DNA of 64,000 nt from Volvariella volvacea V23 (taxonomy: Eukaryota; Basidiomycota; Agaricomycetes; Agaricales; Pluteaceae), in the NCBI GenBank assembly GCA_000349905.1, contig KB722742.1, forward strand, positions 1,288,745-1,352,744, in the 5' to 3' direction. Positions 47,701 through 58,409 of the stretch are shown here, piece after piece; the first letter of the stretch is position 1, and each line of letters starts with the position of its first letter. The notes below the pieces were generated by a model that was not told the origin of the DNA, searched no databases, and worked only from the letters and a program-made list of their open reading frames with translations. Made by a program: the position numbers and the translations under genes.

Positions 47701-48361
47701 CATCTATACATAGGTACATTATGAGCTAGTATAGAGGAAGCTGCAATGGATCGTCGCTTGCATGTGGTCTTGTATGAATGTTGCTAAACTTTTGGTAGCT
47801 CAGCCAAATGGAATAATTAATCTAAGTACGATATCCATTACCTATTATTCAACGCTTAGTGGGGCCGTAGAAATACAGCCTTAACAGATTTTTAAAAATT
47901 AATGACATAATGAATGGAGGCAGAGGTTATTATGGATATAACCTGGGCGCCCATACGTACCGTTTGCGGGCTGTGTTTACTATGACTGTGTTTACTACGT
48001 GTCCCTTCCTATTGTTAAATTATTCATATGCATGAGGCTGCTTCCCGACTTGGATGGTGCCAAAATTTTCAGAGTTGGAAACAATATATACCTGATGTGT
48101 GGTACTTGCGTGTATCAGCGTCTATAACAATCCCTTAAACACTTACCACGTGCTGTGGTTTTTTGGAGGCGGACGTGAGGGTAGTGTGAGATGTTAAAAG
48201 TATGAGAAGCCGCGAAGAGGACTCAAATAAGTACTAGGGGACATCTTGAGGCCATCCAGAGGCCTACATCTTCGAGAACTTTAAATGTTGTGGAAATATA
48301 ACACAGTATATAAATTGTCTTCCTCCCCTAGGCCAGCACGAAGGATTTGCAGATCCAGATT
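38713..48361. other. Large gene-poor interval
   Basis: About 9.6 kb. The first 500 bases are pyrimidine-rich, as in a long 3' untranslated region. Beyond that, only short open stretches occur. Exon-like pieces without recognised family include a plus-strand frame near 41855-42050 (PYFIKTFLYDQLNRDDAG, then RSVRNPIKAIICICGW) and a minus-strand piece near 44270-44320 (ELAKMWGPMFLSQYKALVVL) that faintly recalls a cytochrome P450 N-terminus. A 19-base tandem duplication is at 45944-45981. Base composition from about 45 kb to 48.3 kb is more AT-rich than the flanks. Confidence 0.4.
45944..45981. repeat. Perfect 19-base tandem duplication
   Basis: The unit GCATTCAGTTAACAAGATA occurs twice in a row (45944-45962 and 45963-45981) and is followed by two more AGATA words. 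It is probably a slippage or repair product in non-coding DNA. Confidence 0.9.
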
Positions 48362-49350
48362 TTATCCTTTCATACGTTGCTCCTGAACGACTTTTTCTGC
48401 TATTATCCAACGACTATATGCCTCATCTACGCCCTGTTCATCTAGAGGGAGAGTACTTCCTCCCATAACTGCCACACGTGGCTCCCTTAACGCATTCCAC
48501 CCAGCATGCGGGGAGATAGGTGGTTCGGTTGTCAGTAGGAGTACCACCACCAAAAGAGCACAAGATTGGAGTGTGGTCGCCAGCGCATCTCTAAGTTCTG
48601 TGCGGTCAAGGTTTCCGGGTTGATCCAACCTCAGCTCGAGGTGACTCAACCTCGGAACAGTGGACACTGAAGGAAGCCACTGGGTCCAAGACGACCACGG
48701 GTCCGCAAATGCGAGGTGAGTTACGTTTCGAAACAATGGAAGCCCAAAATTTGGCGGAATGAACTGAACACTCGAGCCCAGTTGTTCTTCGTACAGTGGT
48801 CCTGCGACGTTGATCGAAAGCCGTGATGGCTTTTTCGTCCCCACCATTGGAAACCCGCTGGAAAATTCCATCCAACAAGCTAAAACTTCCACCGGACCAC
48901 AGAGCCTAATTAGGTCTGCTAGTTCATCTGCTGGGCTAATGAAGGCGGGTATAATCACTGCCTCCACCTTGAGGGGTAGGTCCTTTCCTTCCCACATTAG
49001 TCGTCGAAACAGAATGGAAGCCGCCACTTTCTTGATATTGTCCTTCGGTCGAAGGGCGATGCATTTATATAGCAGGGGGTTGATCCTGTATGGATAGTGA
49101 TTAGCTAGTGTGGAATAGATGTCTAGATGTCCCGCAAAGTACCAGAGTAAGAAACTGACCAGATGTATATTCTCCAGCACACCAGATTCAAAGTTGGGAT
49201 TGTCTCTGGGTATTCTATGGCAACCCTCTCGAAAACGAGTCGTTCCACTTCTGGAGGGAATCGTGGCTGGATCTCTTCCCCTTGGTACTCTTCAGGCTGT
49301 CTCCCAAACCACGAACTGATCCCTTTGAAAGCCAAGCTTAACAAAGGCAT
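48362..49350 (-). CDS. F-box-like protein, tandem copy 1
   Basis: Two exons, 49160-49350 and 48362-49085 (74-base intron), give 304 residues from ATG 49350 to TAA 48362-48364. The N-terminus has an F-box-like helix (FPPEVERLVFERVAIEYPE, then TLNLVCWRIYIW). The body has VEVLACWMEF and HLELRLDQPGNLDRTELRDA, and resembles the downstream gene at 50034-51465 along its length, including the intron after the conserved Trp. Such proteins are common, lineage-expanded and mostly uncharacterised in Agaricomycetes; a role in ubiquitin ligase targeting is possible but unproven. It is shorter than most F-box/LRR proteins. Confidence 0.7.
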
Positions 49351-50033
49351 GTGGGAATTGTGACGGTTCTGGTTGAAGGCCGCATGTTCAGAACCCCCTT
49401 TATTTAGATTGCCCTTGTGTATTATCGCGTGGCTGTGCGTTGGGGCGCCTTTAGTCTGAGTGTAAGCAATGGGTTGGTTTTCGTTTGACCTGTGTAGCAG
49501 CAAAAGCAAGTCAGTGTTCAGGAATGCATCTAGGGAAGGACACGAGCATTTTCTGTTCGTGCTGTCTCCGACATGATAGCACTCAACTGCGTACAGGGTG
49601 CTGCACAAGCCCTCAACACGGGAAGCATGTTGTGGCACTGTGTATCCGGATACTTATCACGACAGCACTCTGTAAGCGCTTACAAAGGATATACATGGAA
49701 TTCTAATAAAGGGGTGAAACGGCAGTCTAAGTTTATATTAATGAAATAGCAATAAAATACTTAGGGACAGCAACGTAAAGTACTGCCACTCCGAATTCCC
49801 AAGTGTGCCGAAGTGCGGCGCAAGGTAATAGTACAAGTGGGCTACGACACAAACAACCTGTTAATAATGGCTATGTCCAATTCAAATTGTTCCGGGTAGC
49901 GGATGGTGCTCAATTCGCGGGTATCTAAACAAGGTTATATGAACGGCCCCCAAATCCGCTCGCTGGTTGTATGACCACGTTGAACAGCAGCATGTTTTAA
50001 GCTTCTGGCGAGCCTATAAGGATGCTATTCGCA
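49351..50033. other. Spacer between tandem F-box-like genes
   Basis: About 680 bases that hold the promoter of the gene at 48362-49350 and the 3' end of the gene at 50034-51465. No other feature was recognised. Confidence 0.4.
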
Positions 50034-51465
50034 TCAGCACCTCAAATCCGTGAAACAAGGAGCTAAAGGATGCTCACCAGATCTCGACGCTCTATAAATC
50101 TCGGTCTGCTTTTTAACCACAGCCTCTGCGTGGACCCATCTATCGGCCTCGCCTTTCGGGTGAGCCTCCCAGTTCTCCAGCAGACTGGAGTTCCGCAGGA
50201 TGGCGACTCGTGGGTCCCCGATTGCGGTGAGTCCAACGAATGATCCGGGCTCCTTCGCCACCAATAGAATTAGCACTCGAAGTTTAGCGCACGAGGTGAG
50301 GATGAGCGCCAATTCTTCTCTGATGTAAACGAGGTCGGCCTCCCGATTCACCCGCAACTCGAGGTGGCTCAGGTTGGGGATATGAGACAGGCCCTCGGCC
50401 CATTTACTCCATACTTCCCAATTATCCGATAACGCGAGGTGTGTCACCTGTTCGAACAGTGGATCTTGGAAGTTAGGCGACGGGGGTGGTGCAGTGTCGT
50501 GGGGAGCGGGTACGCCCGAGGCGTTGATAGACAATCTCCTTGGCCGTTGATCATGGATATTAGGAACGGTGACAGCTTGACGTATCCAACACGCCAAGTT
50601 GTCCACCGCACCGCAGATGCTAAGGATGCGCGCGGCCTGCTCTCGCCTAATGAAGTTGCTCATGCACAGCGTTTTGACCCGCCCGTTCATCCAGCCCTCG
50701 GGTTTCGACTCGGCAGCATGGATGAACTTGTCGGCGGACTCTGGATACATGAGGGTAACCATCTCATACAGGATGGGGTTGATCCTGGGAGAAAACCAAG
50801 GTCAGCTCAATCAACCTCATGTTCGACACGAGCCCGGTCAAGAAGACCCAGATAAAGCCACGCAAAGCTGTGATTAGCTCATACCCCGTAATCTCTCGCG
50901 ATTATCACAGTTGCTTTTGGACAAGGGTCCTCTTGAGGCAAAAAACCGAGAGACTTGGACGAAAATGTATGACTCACCAAATATGCGCTCGGTGACACAC
51001 CAAGTTTAATTTTGTCACCATTTTGCGATTCTGTCGGGCAGCCAGCTCGAAAACTTCTCTCTCCAGCTCGGGCGGTAGTCTCAGTTCTACCTGTGGCTTT
51101 GGGGGCTGAAGCACTTGAGACTTTGGACGCGGTATAAGGAGGTTGGGTAGGGAGGATTTCCTGGGTTTGATTCTTGTCCTAGTGCTAACAGCTCCAATTG
51201 CCAAAGTCGCCATTAATGTCACGTTAGTGACTGGGCTTGTGGAAGGTTTTTTCTCCCCGCCTGAATCCTTCCTGCGGCCAGAGCGAGACCAGCTACGGGC
51301 ACGAAGACGAGAGAACATTGGAATGGTGGAGGCAGTGGGCAAGGCTATAGAATCCAGAATCTCCTTTTCTCTCACTATATAGGGCGGGATGTCTTTCCGA
51401 TCACAAGGCTGTGCGAAAGAGGTTTTCTTTCGAACCTGCATTATCTTATTCAGGAAGAGAGTCAT
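50034..51465 (-). CDS. F-box-like protein, tandem copy 2
   Basis: Two exons, about 50978-51465 and 50034-50784, separated by an unusually long intron of about 193 bases, give 412 residues. ATG 51465 is the first in frame. Compared with copy 1 it has an extra N-terminal extension rich in Ser, Arg and Lys. The shared part starts with the F-box-like segment LRLPPELEREVFELAAR and KLNLVCHRAHIW, followed by DNLACWIRQAVTVP, EQVTHLALSDNWEVWSKW and HIPNLSHLELRVN. The intron position after HIW equals that in copy 1, so the genes arose by tandem duplication. The last 20 residues may be replaced by another exon, since a GTGAGC donor lies near the 3' end (about 50078). Confidence 0.7.
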
Positions 51466-52397
51466 GGTGTGTGTGAAAAGGGTGGTGAGTGGGAAGCGTG
51501 GAAGATAAGGTGAATGAAGAGTGTGCGGAGACCGTTTTGGAAGAAGGGCAACGAAGGCAGAGGTTGAAGAGGTGTTGGGCACTGGTGGAGATGTGGACCC
51601 ATTCTCGACGCGTCGACTTTAAGAGGGCTATTTCCAACCTGGGTCATGCACGCGTCAACAACTTAATACTCGATCGATCTGAGTTTCGCCACGCGCCAGG
51701 ATAGCTTTGCGTGCACTAACAGGGTTGGAAGGGAAGGCTTAAGGTCGTATTCCCCTATTGCCGTGCCTTCCGAAGGTCGAGGAGGCGGTGTCGGCTTTAT
51801 TAATAGTGACTTTGCTTCGTGATGAAGCCTTTTCAAACACCACCCACCACGGTATGGGCTGATGGGCTCAGTCTCCGAGGAGACAGCTCACCGCGTGCAC
51901 GCAGCCGCTGCCTGACCTAGAGGCGGAACACAGATAACAGTGAGATCTCAACTCCTGCATCAAAAGACGAATAAAACGCATACAAATGCTTCATGGTTGA
52001 CGAGCGTGACATCATGAGTTACTATCATGCAGGATGGTCAACGTAAACAAACGGAACACGTTCAGGCAGCATCTGGTCCACGAGCGGGAACTTCTTCTAT
52101 TACCCTCAGACATACAAGCACGAGTTCTTGGTCAAGCAAATTGGCAGCGGACAAGGAATGAATTTCACTGGTAGCGAGCGGGTGTTGATGGGCCCTTTAA
52201 ACGATGTGTTTCTATAGATTGGAATTGGAATTTAAGGTACCCATAATGTCCATAACACAAAGCTACAACATGCGTCTCTAAGAGCTGTGTGCACCGCCAT
52301 GGACGGGTCCTCCCACTAGATTGAGCATAACATTAACGTTTCTTCCAACCACCACCAAGTAGGCCAAAAGGACGCACCACGACCTAAACACAGTATT
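51466..52397. other. Promoter of F-box-like copy 2 and downstream region of COX6
   Basis: About 930 bases. No supported coding sequence. The 3' untranslated region of COX6 occupies the right end. Confidence 0.4.
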
Positions 52398-52865
52398 TTA
52401 CGATGTGTAGAGCTCCTCCTTTGTCAGGATGCCTGTATTATCGAGGTTAAGCTTAATACTATCGGATCCTCTTGAAAAGAACTAACCAAGTTCCTCCCGA
52501 ACAGGCTTCAACTCGTCTAGGTATGCCTGGTATTGCTGCTTGTTCTCCACCTTTTCTCTAATGCCCTCGAAGATACGGACGGCAGTCGAGTAGTCGTTCA
52601 CACGTCGTGCGGCTCTCAGAGCAGCCTCTACGACGGAGGTAGAGGGAACAAGATCGTGTGCAAAGCAGTTGTTGAGCCCTCGCTGGACCTCAAAGAGGTC
52701 TTCCGCATTTTGGAAAAAGTTGACATAGCGTTCGGAGAAAGCCTCAAACGACTCTTGGGCGTGGGAGCTGGAGTAACGAATGAAAACGGGTGAGGCACGA
52801 GCCGCAGCTGCGACGGTTGTGGGACGAGCAGCAGTGCGGAGGACGTTGGAGAGGACTTGACGCAT
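52398..52865 (-). CDS. COX6: Cytochrome c oxidase subunit 6 (Cox6, mammalian COX5A homologue)
   Basis: Exons 52487-52865 and 52398-52432 (54-base intron) give 137 residues. The N-terminus is a mitochondrial targeting sequence (MRQVLSNVLRTAARPTTVAA), rich in Arg, Ala, Ser and Thr with no acidic residue. The mature part matches the helical Cox5A/Cox6 family: SFEAFSERYVNFFQNAEDLF, EVQRGLNNCFAHDLVPS, VEAALRAARRVNDYSTAVRI, and the end ELGILTKEELY. The subunit sits on the matrix side of respiratory complex IV and modulates its assembly and activity. The length is normal for the family. The short last exon encodes only the last 11 residues. Confidence 0.93.
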
Positions 52866-54533
52866 TGTAGGGTGGGTTTAATTGAGGATGATGGAGGATG
52901 CGGGAGGATTTGGAGGAAAGTCGCGAGGCGTTTGTTTTGCTTTCCCAGGCTAGGGGGTCGCTCTCGGGATTATCCGGCTCCTCCAGCCGTCTAGCCCTCG
53001 TCGCTCGGTGGTCTGGGTGCTCACAACGGATCTGATGCGACAAAGACACAGGCCGTTCTCCCTGCTGGAATGTTAGGCGGAGACGAACGGTATGCCCTGG
53101 TTCTCCGTCCTTACACGTTAGTGACGTCTTCAGGCTTAATGCTCCAGGCGAGAATCACAAGCTCGGGGCAATGACATCGAACAAGGTAGGGCTGTGACTC
53201 ATACATCTCTGCAGCGTCCCGTTAGTGGTTTTGCACAGGGAGTTGTTATGAAGGCCACGCCGACGTCGTTGCAAAAGTTCCCCCGAAGAGGCGGTGCGCG
53301 ACAGGCATGCATTACTTAATGATGTCACACTCGTGGTCACACAGCCTCCTCACGTTCCTTGTTTCGCAATATCCTGGCACTAATTCACCTATCGTCTGTT
53401 GCTGTGTTCCTCGCCATGAGGATCTCACACCGAACCTAACCAAGCTATCCCTGCTCGGCAAGACAAGTTGACGTAGCACGAAGGGCAGCGATCTAAATCT
53501 CTGTCAACTAGACATCGACCCGGACACGCTGTGCCTCGGTCTACAGAACAGGCAAACTGCGTGCCATTCGGGGCACCATCCAAAAATCCAATAGCGGCAT
53601 TTCCATTCCTTGCTGCGCTTGAACAGACAATGCACAACGGAAAGCAGTTGATTATGGACGTGGAACCATCCACGGTTGCCACATCTCCCCACTAAATTAT
53701 GATGGGGATTTGCGTACTCATCGCGATCCTAATCTCAGGCGGTATTCGCAGCACTTGGGAAGTAAACCAATCGTAGTAGGTGCTGTTTTCTATTAGAACA
53801 CCATTCCCAGAGTTCCTGCGGCGGCTCCGCATGCAGATAGCCAGGTCGGTTCATCCCCTCCTCAATTGTTAAACGAACTGAGTCAATCGCCCGCCTAAGG
53901 TGTGTATTATTTCTTCCTCTAATGGATATCTTTGGGTATGTGCTTAATTTATTTGCCTCGTTGTATTTCTTCTTGTGTTCGTATTGCGGGAGGAAGGTAC
54001 GTGAATTGTGACTCGGGTTATTCATGGCATCAACACCTGTCATTTTCCAAGTAGGCGCGAATCTAGCACCATGTGCCAATAGCGCGCTACTCTAGTCTTC
54101 ATGCTCTTGGTAGGGCGACAGCATCTCCCATTTATAGTGACAACCAATGTGCTCTTTCCTGGTTGTACTCCGCAAATCAGGCGATACTGCGGGGAGAGTC
54201 AGGAATTATTCCACCGCGGAGGGCCTTTATCATAGTCCGTGCATTATATGACTCGTTTCTTGCGCATGAGCTTACCCTCATAGAACCCCGAATTTCCCTG
54301 AGTAATGTATTATTCTGGGCGCCAATTCATCACGTGATCCCTACCGTCGCCTTATGAGGGATGAGATTTGGCGGGATTGTGCAGGTGAACTGGAGATGAG
54401 CGTGGAAGTATCGGTGGATTGTCCACTTACGGCAGAGTGCGCCAGGGTCGCCTGGGATTGTGCTGTGTGGGACCCCAGCCGTGCTGTGCGGTTCGGCACA
54501 GCCACACATGCAGAGAGCATGTCGGTGAACTGC

Positions 54534-54539
54534 TGACTC
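54534..54539 (+). promoter_or_regulatory. Gcn4-type TGACTC site upstream of the bZIP gene
   Basis: TGACTC lies about 32 bases before the TATA box and 114 bases before the ATG of the bZIP gene. It matches the core bound by yeast Gcn4 and Neurospora CPC1, so autoregulation is possible. A 6-base match can also occur by chance. Confidence 0.4.
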
Positions 54540-54570
54540 GGGTGCCGATTCTTACGAGATTCACAAAACC

Positions 54571-54578
54571 TATATAAG
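54571..54578 (+). promoter_or_regulatory. TATA box of the bZIP gene
   Basis: TATATAAG at 54571-54578 is 75 bases before the ATG at 54653, a fitting distance for a fungal core promoter. Confidence 0.6.
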
Positions 54579-54652
54579 AAGTAATACTCATTCTCAATCA
54601 TCCCATCTCACTCATACCACATTCCTCTACAAGTTGCACACCCCGCATCCCA

Positions 54653-55222
54653 ATGAACAACATGGAACACTACACAGTGAACGGAATGCCCTGCGCCATC
54701 GACTACGATGTATTCCATGCATCGACTGGCTTCCAACCTACAGACTTCCGCCCAGGAGATATGAACTCCAGCCCATCCACATCACCAACAGGCGCATCAC
54801 ACTTATATGCGCCATACCCTCGACGAAAGCGTTCTCCCACCGAATCCCTCCCACTCGACGCTCCAACGCAACCAAGAACATATATGACACCCTCGATCAC
54901 ATCGAGGAAGACAGTACCAACATCATTCATTCGTGGAAGACCATCCAAAATGCCCTCGATGGATGATGACGAGGAGGACGAGTTGACGGAGGAGCCCCCT
55001 GCAGCTAATGCTACGGATCAGGAGAAGATCGAGTGGAAGAGGAGGCAGAACACGCTGGCTGCTCGCAGGAGCCGACAGCGTAAACTGGTCTATCAGCAGA
55101 CCCTGGAGCAGGCTGTGAAGGATCTCACGTCGGAGAGGGATATTTGGCGGACCCGGGCGTTGATGCTGAAGGGTCTCTTGGAGAGCCACGGCATTAACTT
55201 TCCGGACTTCAAGGAGGAGTAG
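54653..55222 (+). CDS. Gcn4/CPC1-type bZIP transcription factor
   Basis: Single-exon gene of 189 residues. The N-terminal half is Ser/Thr/Pro-rich and has an acidic patch (MDDDEEDELTEE), a likely activation region. The C-terminus is a bZIP domain: basic region RRQNTLAARRSRQRKL with the N-x7-R signature (Asn 133), followed by heptads with Leu in LEQAVKDLTSER. This basic region closely resembles Gcn4 (NTEAARRSRARKL). Gcn4 orthologues activate amino-acid biosynthesis genes on starvation and bind TGACTCA; the same role is inferred here. The leader between TATA and ATG is short, so regulatory upstream open frames like those of yeast GCN4 are not apparent in this stretch. A second start at 54662 is possible. 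Confidence 0.85.
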   Translation: MNNMEHYTVNGMPCAIDYDVFHASTGFQPTDFRPGDMNSSPSTSPTGASHLYAPYPRRKRSPTESLPLDAPTQPRTYMTPSITSRKTVPTSFIRGRPSKMPSMDDDEEDELTEEPPAANATDQEKIEWKRRQNTLAARRSRQRKLVYQQTLEQAVKDLTSERDIWRTRALMLKGLLESHGINFPDFKEE

Positions 55223-55793
55223 TCTGCCCGAGAGATGCATCTACTCTTGTTCCCCATCACTGCCTCCGTCCGAATTCAAGATACACAGTTCGGAGTACCA
55301 TGACAAAGAAATCTTTGTATTGGTGAGCGGGCATTCATCCCTGGCACATGAGTACGTCGCTGACTCGTGGAAAACAGGTCTACGCGCCATATTTAACCCG
55401 CGCCATCGTTGATGGCAATATGTACAGTTCGAAGTATGCTCAGTCCACTCAAACCTCAATAGGCCTTCAGAAGGCGAACTATGGACGCATATACCGTACC
55501 CTCCTTTGACATTTACTATAGTTAATGTTGTGAACGACTGTCACGAACTTTTTGTACTGCATGTATGCTAGCTGTTTCGTTATTTATTCTGCGGTTTTTC
55601 CTGAGCCAACTATAACTGATAATTGTGCGACCGGAACCTACTACCAAGAACCAGAACGATGAACAACACAGCCAAACAGGCACTCCGGGCACTCGAGTTT
55701 ACCGGAATTGAACCAGTAGCCATTCATTTTTTTCGATTTTAGAATATATTGAGTGCAAGGTGGCATTGGGCTCTGAGCAGCTGCTTCTCGATA
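55223..55793. other. bZIP 3' region and aminopeptidase promoter
   Basis: About 570 bases with no supported gene. An AT-rich ATATATT near 55744-55750 may be the TATA element of the aminopeptidase gene. Confidence 0.4.
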
Positions 55794-58409
55794 ATGCTTT
55801 CCAGATCCATCCTTTCCTCCCGGCTTCCATCATCAGCCTCTGCTTATCGGATCGCAAAACGCTCGATGGCCTCTGCATTTGTCGTTCCCTTCGACTCTCA
55901 ATCCCCAAACACCCAGGAAGTCGTCCCCGGTGTAGATCCCGCCAAACTCTGGGCAACTACTCCATCAGGACAGAAACCGCCAAAAGCCGGAACTACCAGA
56001 ATCTTCTACAATACCCCGGCTACAAAAGTCACAGCACTCTCGTCCTTGGGACCAGAGTTCCAGGCCAAGGATGCTAATGCTAAGAGGGAATTGGTCAGAA
56101 AGTCTGTGGGAGGTGCTGTGAAGGATTTGAAAGCACTCGATGGCGTGAGCGAAGTCACCATCGATGCCTCCCTCGATCCCCACGCAGCAGGTATGTCATC
56201 ATACCACCTTTTTCCATTCCTCGGGTTCAGATTTGGGAGATCATCGAATTTGATTTTGCCGTTCTCTCTCTTTCGTGCATTCGTCACCACAGCCGTTGCT
56301 GCGTATCTTGCGCTGTACAAGTTTACATTGAAAACCTCGCCACCATCGCCTTTCGATCCGAACCTGACGGAGCCCATTCCGCCTAAGCTTCAATTCTCGC
56401 CCATTGAGGCCTCCAAGGAATGGGATCGCGGAGCCGTTTATGCTGAGGCTCAGAATCTGGCGCGTACGGTACGTCATCGCCGATCCCGAGGAGGCAGTTC
56501 GGTAAATTCTGACCTTCATTTCAACAGTTAATGGAGTTGCCGGCGAATATGATGACGCCAACTGTGAGTGGCTGTGTTTCCGCTAAGGGCGTTACGTTAT
56601 CACTAATATTACGATTAGAAATTCTGTGAACGCGTACAGAGGGAATTTGCTAACATCCCTAATGTCGAAATTATCGTTCGGGATGAAGGTAACTCACGAC
56701 CTCCGTGGAGATATGCTTCAGCTAACAGCATTTTCCCTAGCATGGGCAGAAGCGAAGAAGATGGTAAAATTTTGATAGTCCTCGGTTTACATCGGTCCTT
56801 GTCTGAAGTTTTGTCTTAGAATACTTTCCTCTCGGTTACACACGGTACCTCGGAGCCAGCAAAATTGCTTGAAATGTATGTGTGATCAGACTATCACAGC
56901 ATTTCCCAAGCCGAGTCTCTGACAACTTATTTTTTCTAGTCATTACAAGGGTGCACCGTCAAAGGATGCCCAGCCATTAGCCTTCGTCGGTAAAGGAATC
57001 ACCTTCGATTCTGGAGGCATCAGCTTGAAGCCGGGCGCAGTGAGTTTGCAGTTGCTGCTTTACCTTGCATTGTTGTCCTTATATGTCGATTCGCCCACAG
57101 GGGATGAAGCTCATGCGAGGTGACATGGGTATGTCGGCAACGCCCAGCCTTTTGATACCGCATACGAATGGTGATCGACTCATTCGTGTATTCGCTTTCT
57201 TAATTAGGTGGTGCGGCAACTGTCGTGTCTGCGGCCTGGGCGATTGCGCAGCTGCAACTCCCGTAAGTTGCATGATCGCGCTGACCATTAATGAGCGCAT
57301 CTAATCGTTTTCCCTTGTTTTGCTGTATTACCTAGTGTCAATCTTGTAGTTGTAACCCCGTTGACGGAGAACATGCCCGGACCAAGCGCAACTAAGCCAG
57401 GAGACATGTACGGGAGCTGTCCTTGTTCATTTATGAGAGACTGACTCACCACAGCATTTACGCTATGAACGGCAAATCCGTCGAGGTCGATAACACCGAT
57501 GCTGAAGGCCGTCTTGTCTTATCTGGTAGGCGTGAATGACTCCTGTCTTTTTTCCAGAGTGACCGAGTCAGCCTCTAGATGCAATCTACTACACTTCGAC
57601 TGAATACAAGCCTCACACCCTTATTGATGTGGCGACCTTGACGGGGTTGGTTATTGTTGTACATTTTGCTGTTCGCGTTCCTCACTCAGCTCCTCAGCGC
57701 CATGGGTATTGCTTTAGGAGAAGTCTTCTCAGGAGTATTCGCGGTACGTTATCCACATCAGTTCCACTTCGTTGAGCTGCTGGTTGTAATATTGTACATT
57801 TTTAGACTTCTGACACACTCTGGGAGCAACTTCACAAAGCTGGAGAGACCGAGTTCGACCGATTCTGGCGCATGCCTTTGGACGACGAATATGGCCCTCA
57901 GATCCACGGATCGAATGCAGACCTTCAAAACGTAAGCTTTACATTTTGAGGAGCCCACATGAGGCGTTGCATTTTCCTGTGTGCTGTCCTGGTATTGATG
58001 CATACTTGCTTCCATTCAAGACCGGGGGCCGTCCTGCTGGCAGCTGCACAGCAGCCTTATTCTTGAAGCCCTTCGTTGAAGGAATCGAACCAGTTGAAGG
58101 AAAAGAACCAGCTTTGAAGTGGGCCCACATCGACATAGCGGGTACCATGGAGGTATGTGCTTATGGAACATCCATGGTCCATGGAGTCTGAGAGTCACTC
58201 TGACCGATATCAAACCTTTCTGTGATCACAGGCTACAAGACCTTCTCCCTATCAAGAGAAGGGGATGACAGGACGCCCAGTTAGGTATGTATTCTACTGC
58301 CACCCTGTTCATTGACTACCGAGTCAAGGAGAGCACATATGCTGATGCTGATGGCATCTTCAACAGGGCTCTAGTTGAATATGTTCGCCAGCTCAGCAAC
58401 ACCGCATAA
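55794..58409 (+). CDS. M17 leucyl aminopeptidase, possible dual mitochondrial/cytosolic forms
   Basis: Gene with about 14 exons from ATG 55794 to TAA 58407-58409. The catalytic domain has the M17 motifs [15 protein letters not shown] (metal-binding Lys and Asp), [20 protein letters not shown] and [12 protein letters not shown], as well as IDVATLTG and [11 protein letters not shown]. These enzymes use two divalent metal ions to cleave N-terminal residues from peptides and usually form hexamers. The first start gives [20 protein letters not shown], a typical mitochondrial presequence. A second in-frame ATG at 55866 ([10 protein letters not shown]) would give a cytosolic form. Exons are short and introns 45-75 bases. 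The first intron (after DPHAA, about 56190-56292) is longer than the rest. Confidence 0.92.

Larger units (their letters stand above)
52866..54652. other. COX6 promoter and bZIP upstream region
   Basis: About 1.8 kb between divergent genes. A minus-strand open stretch of about 100 codons (53735-54043) and a plus-strand one (54073-54357) lack recognisable motifs. The right end carries the putative Gcn4-type site and TATA box of the bZIP gene. Confidence 0.4.

Noticed and set aside
53735..54079. Minus-strand open frame of about 100 codons upstream of the bZIP gene
   Set aside because: No motif, no splice context and weak codon bias; kept only as part of the intergenic description.
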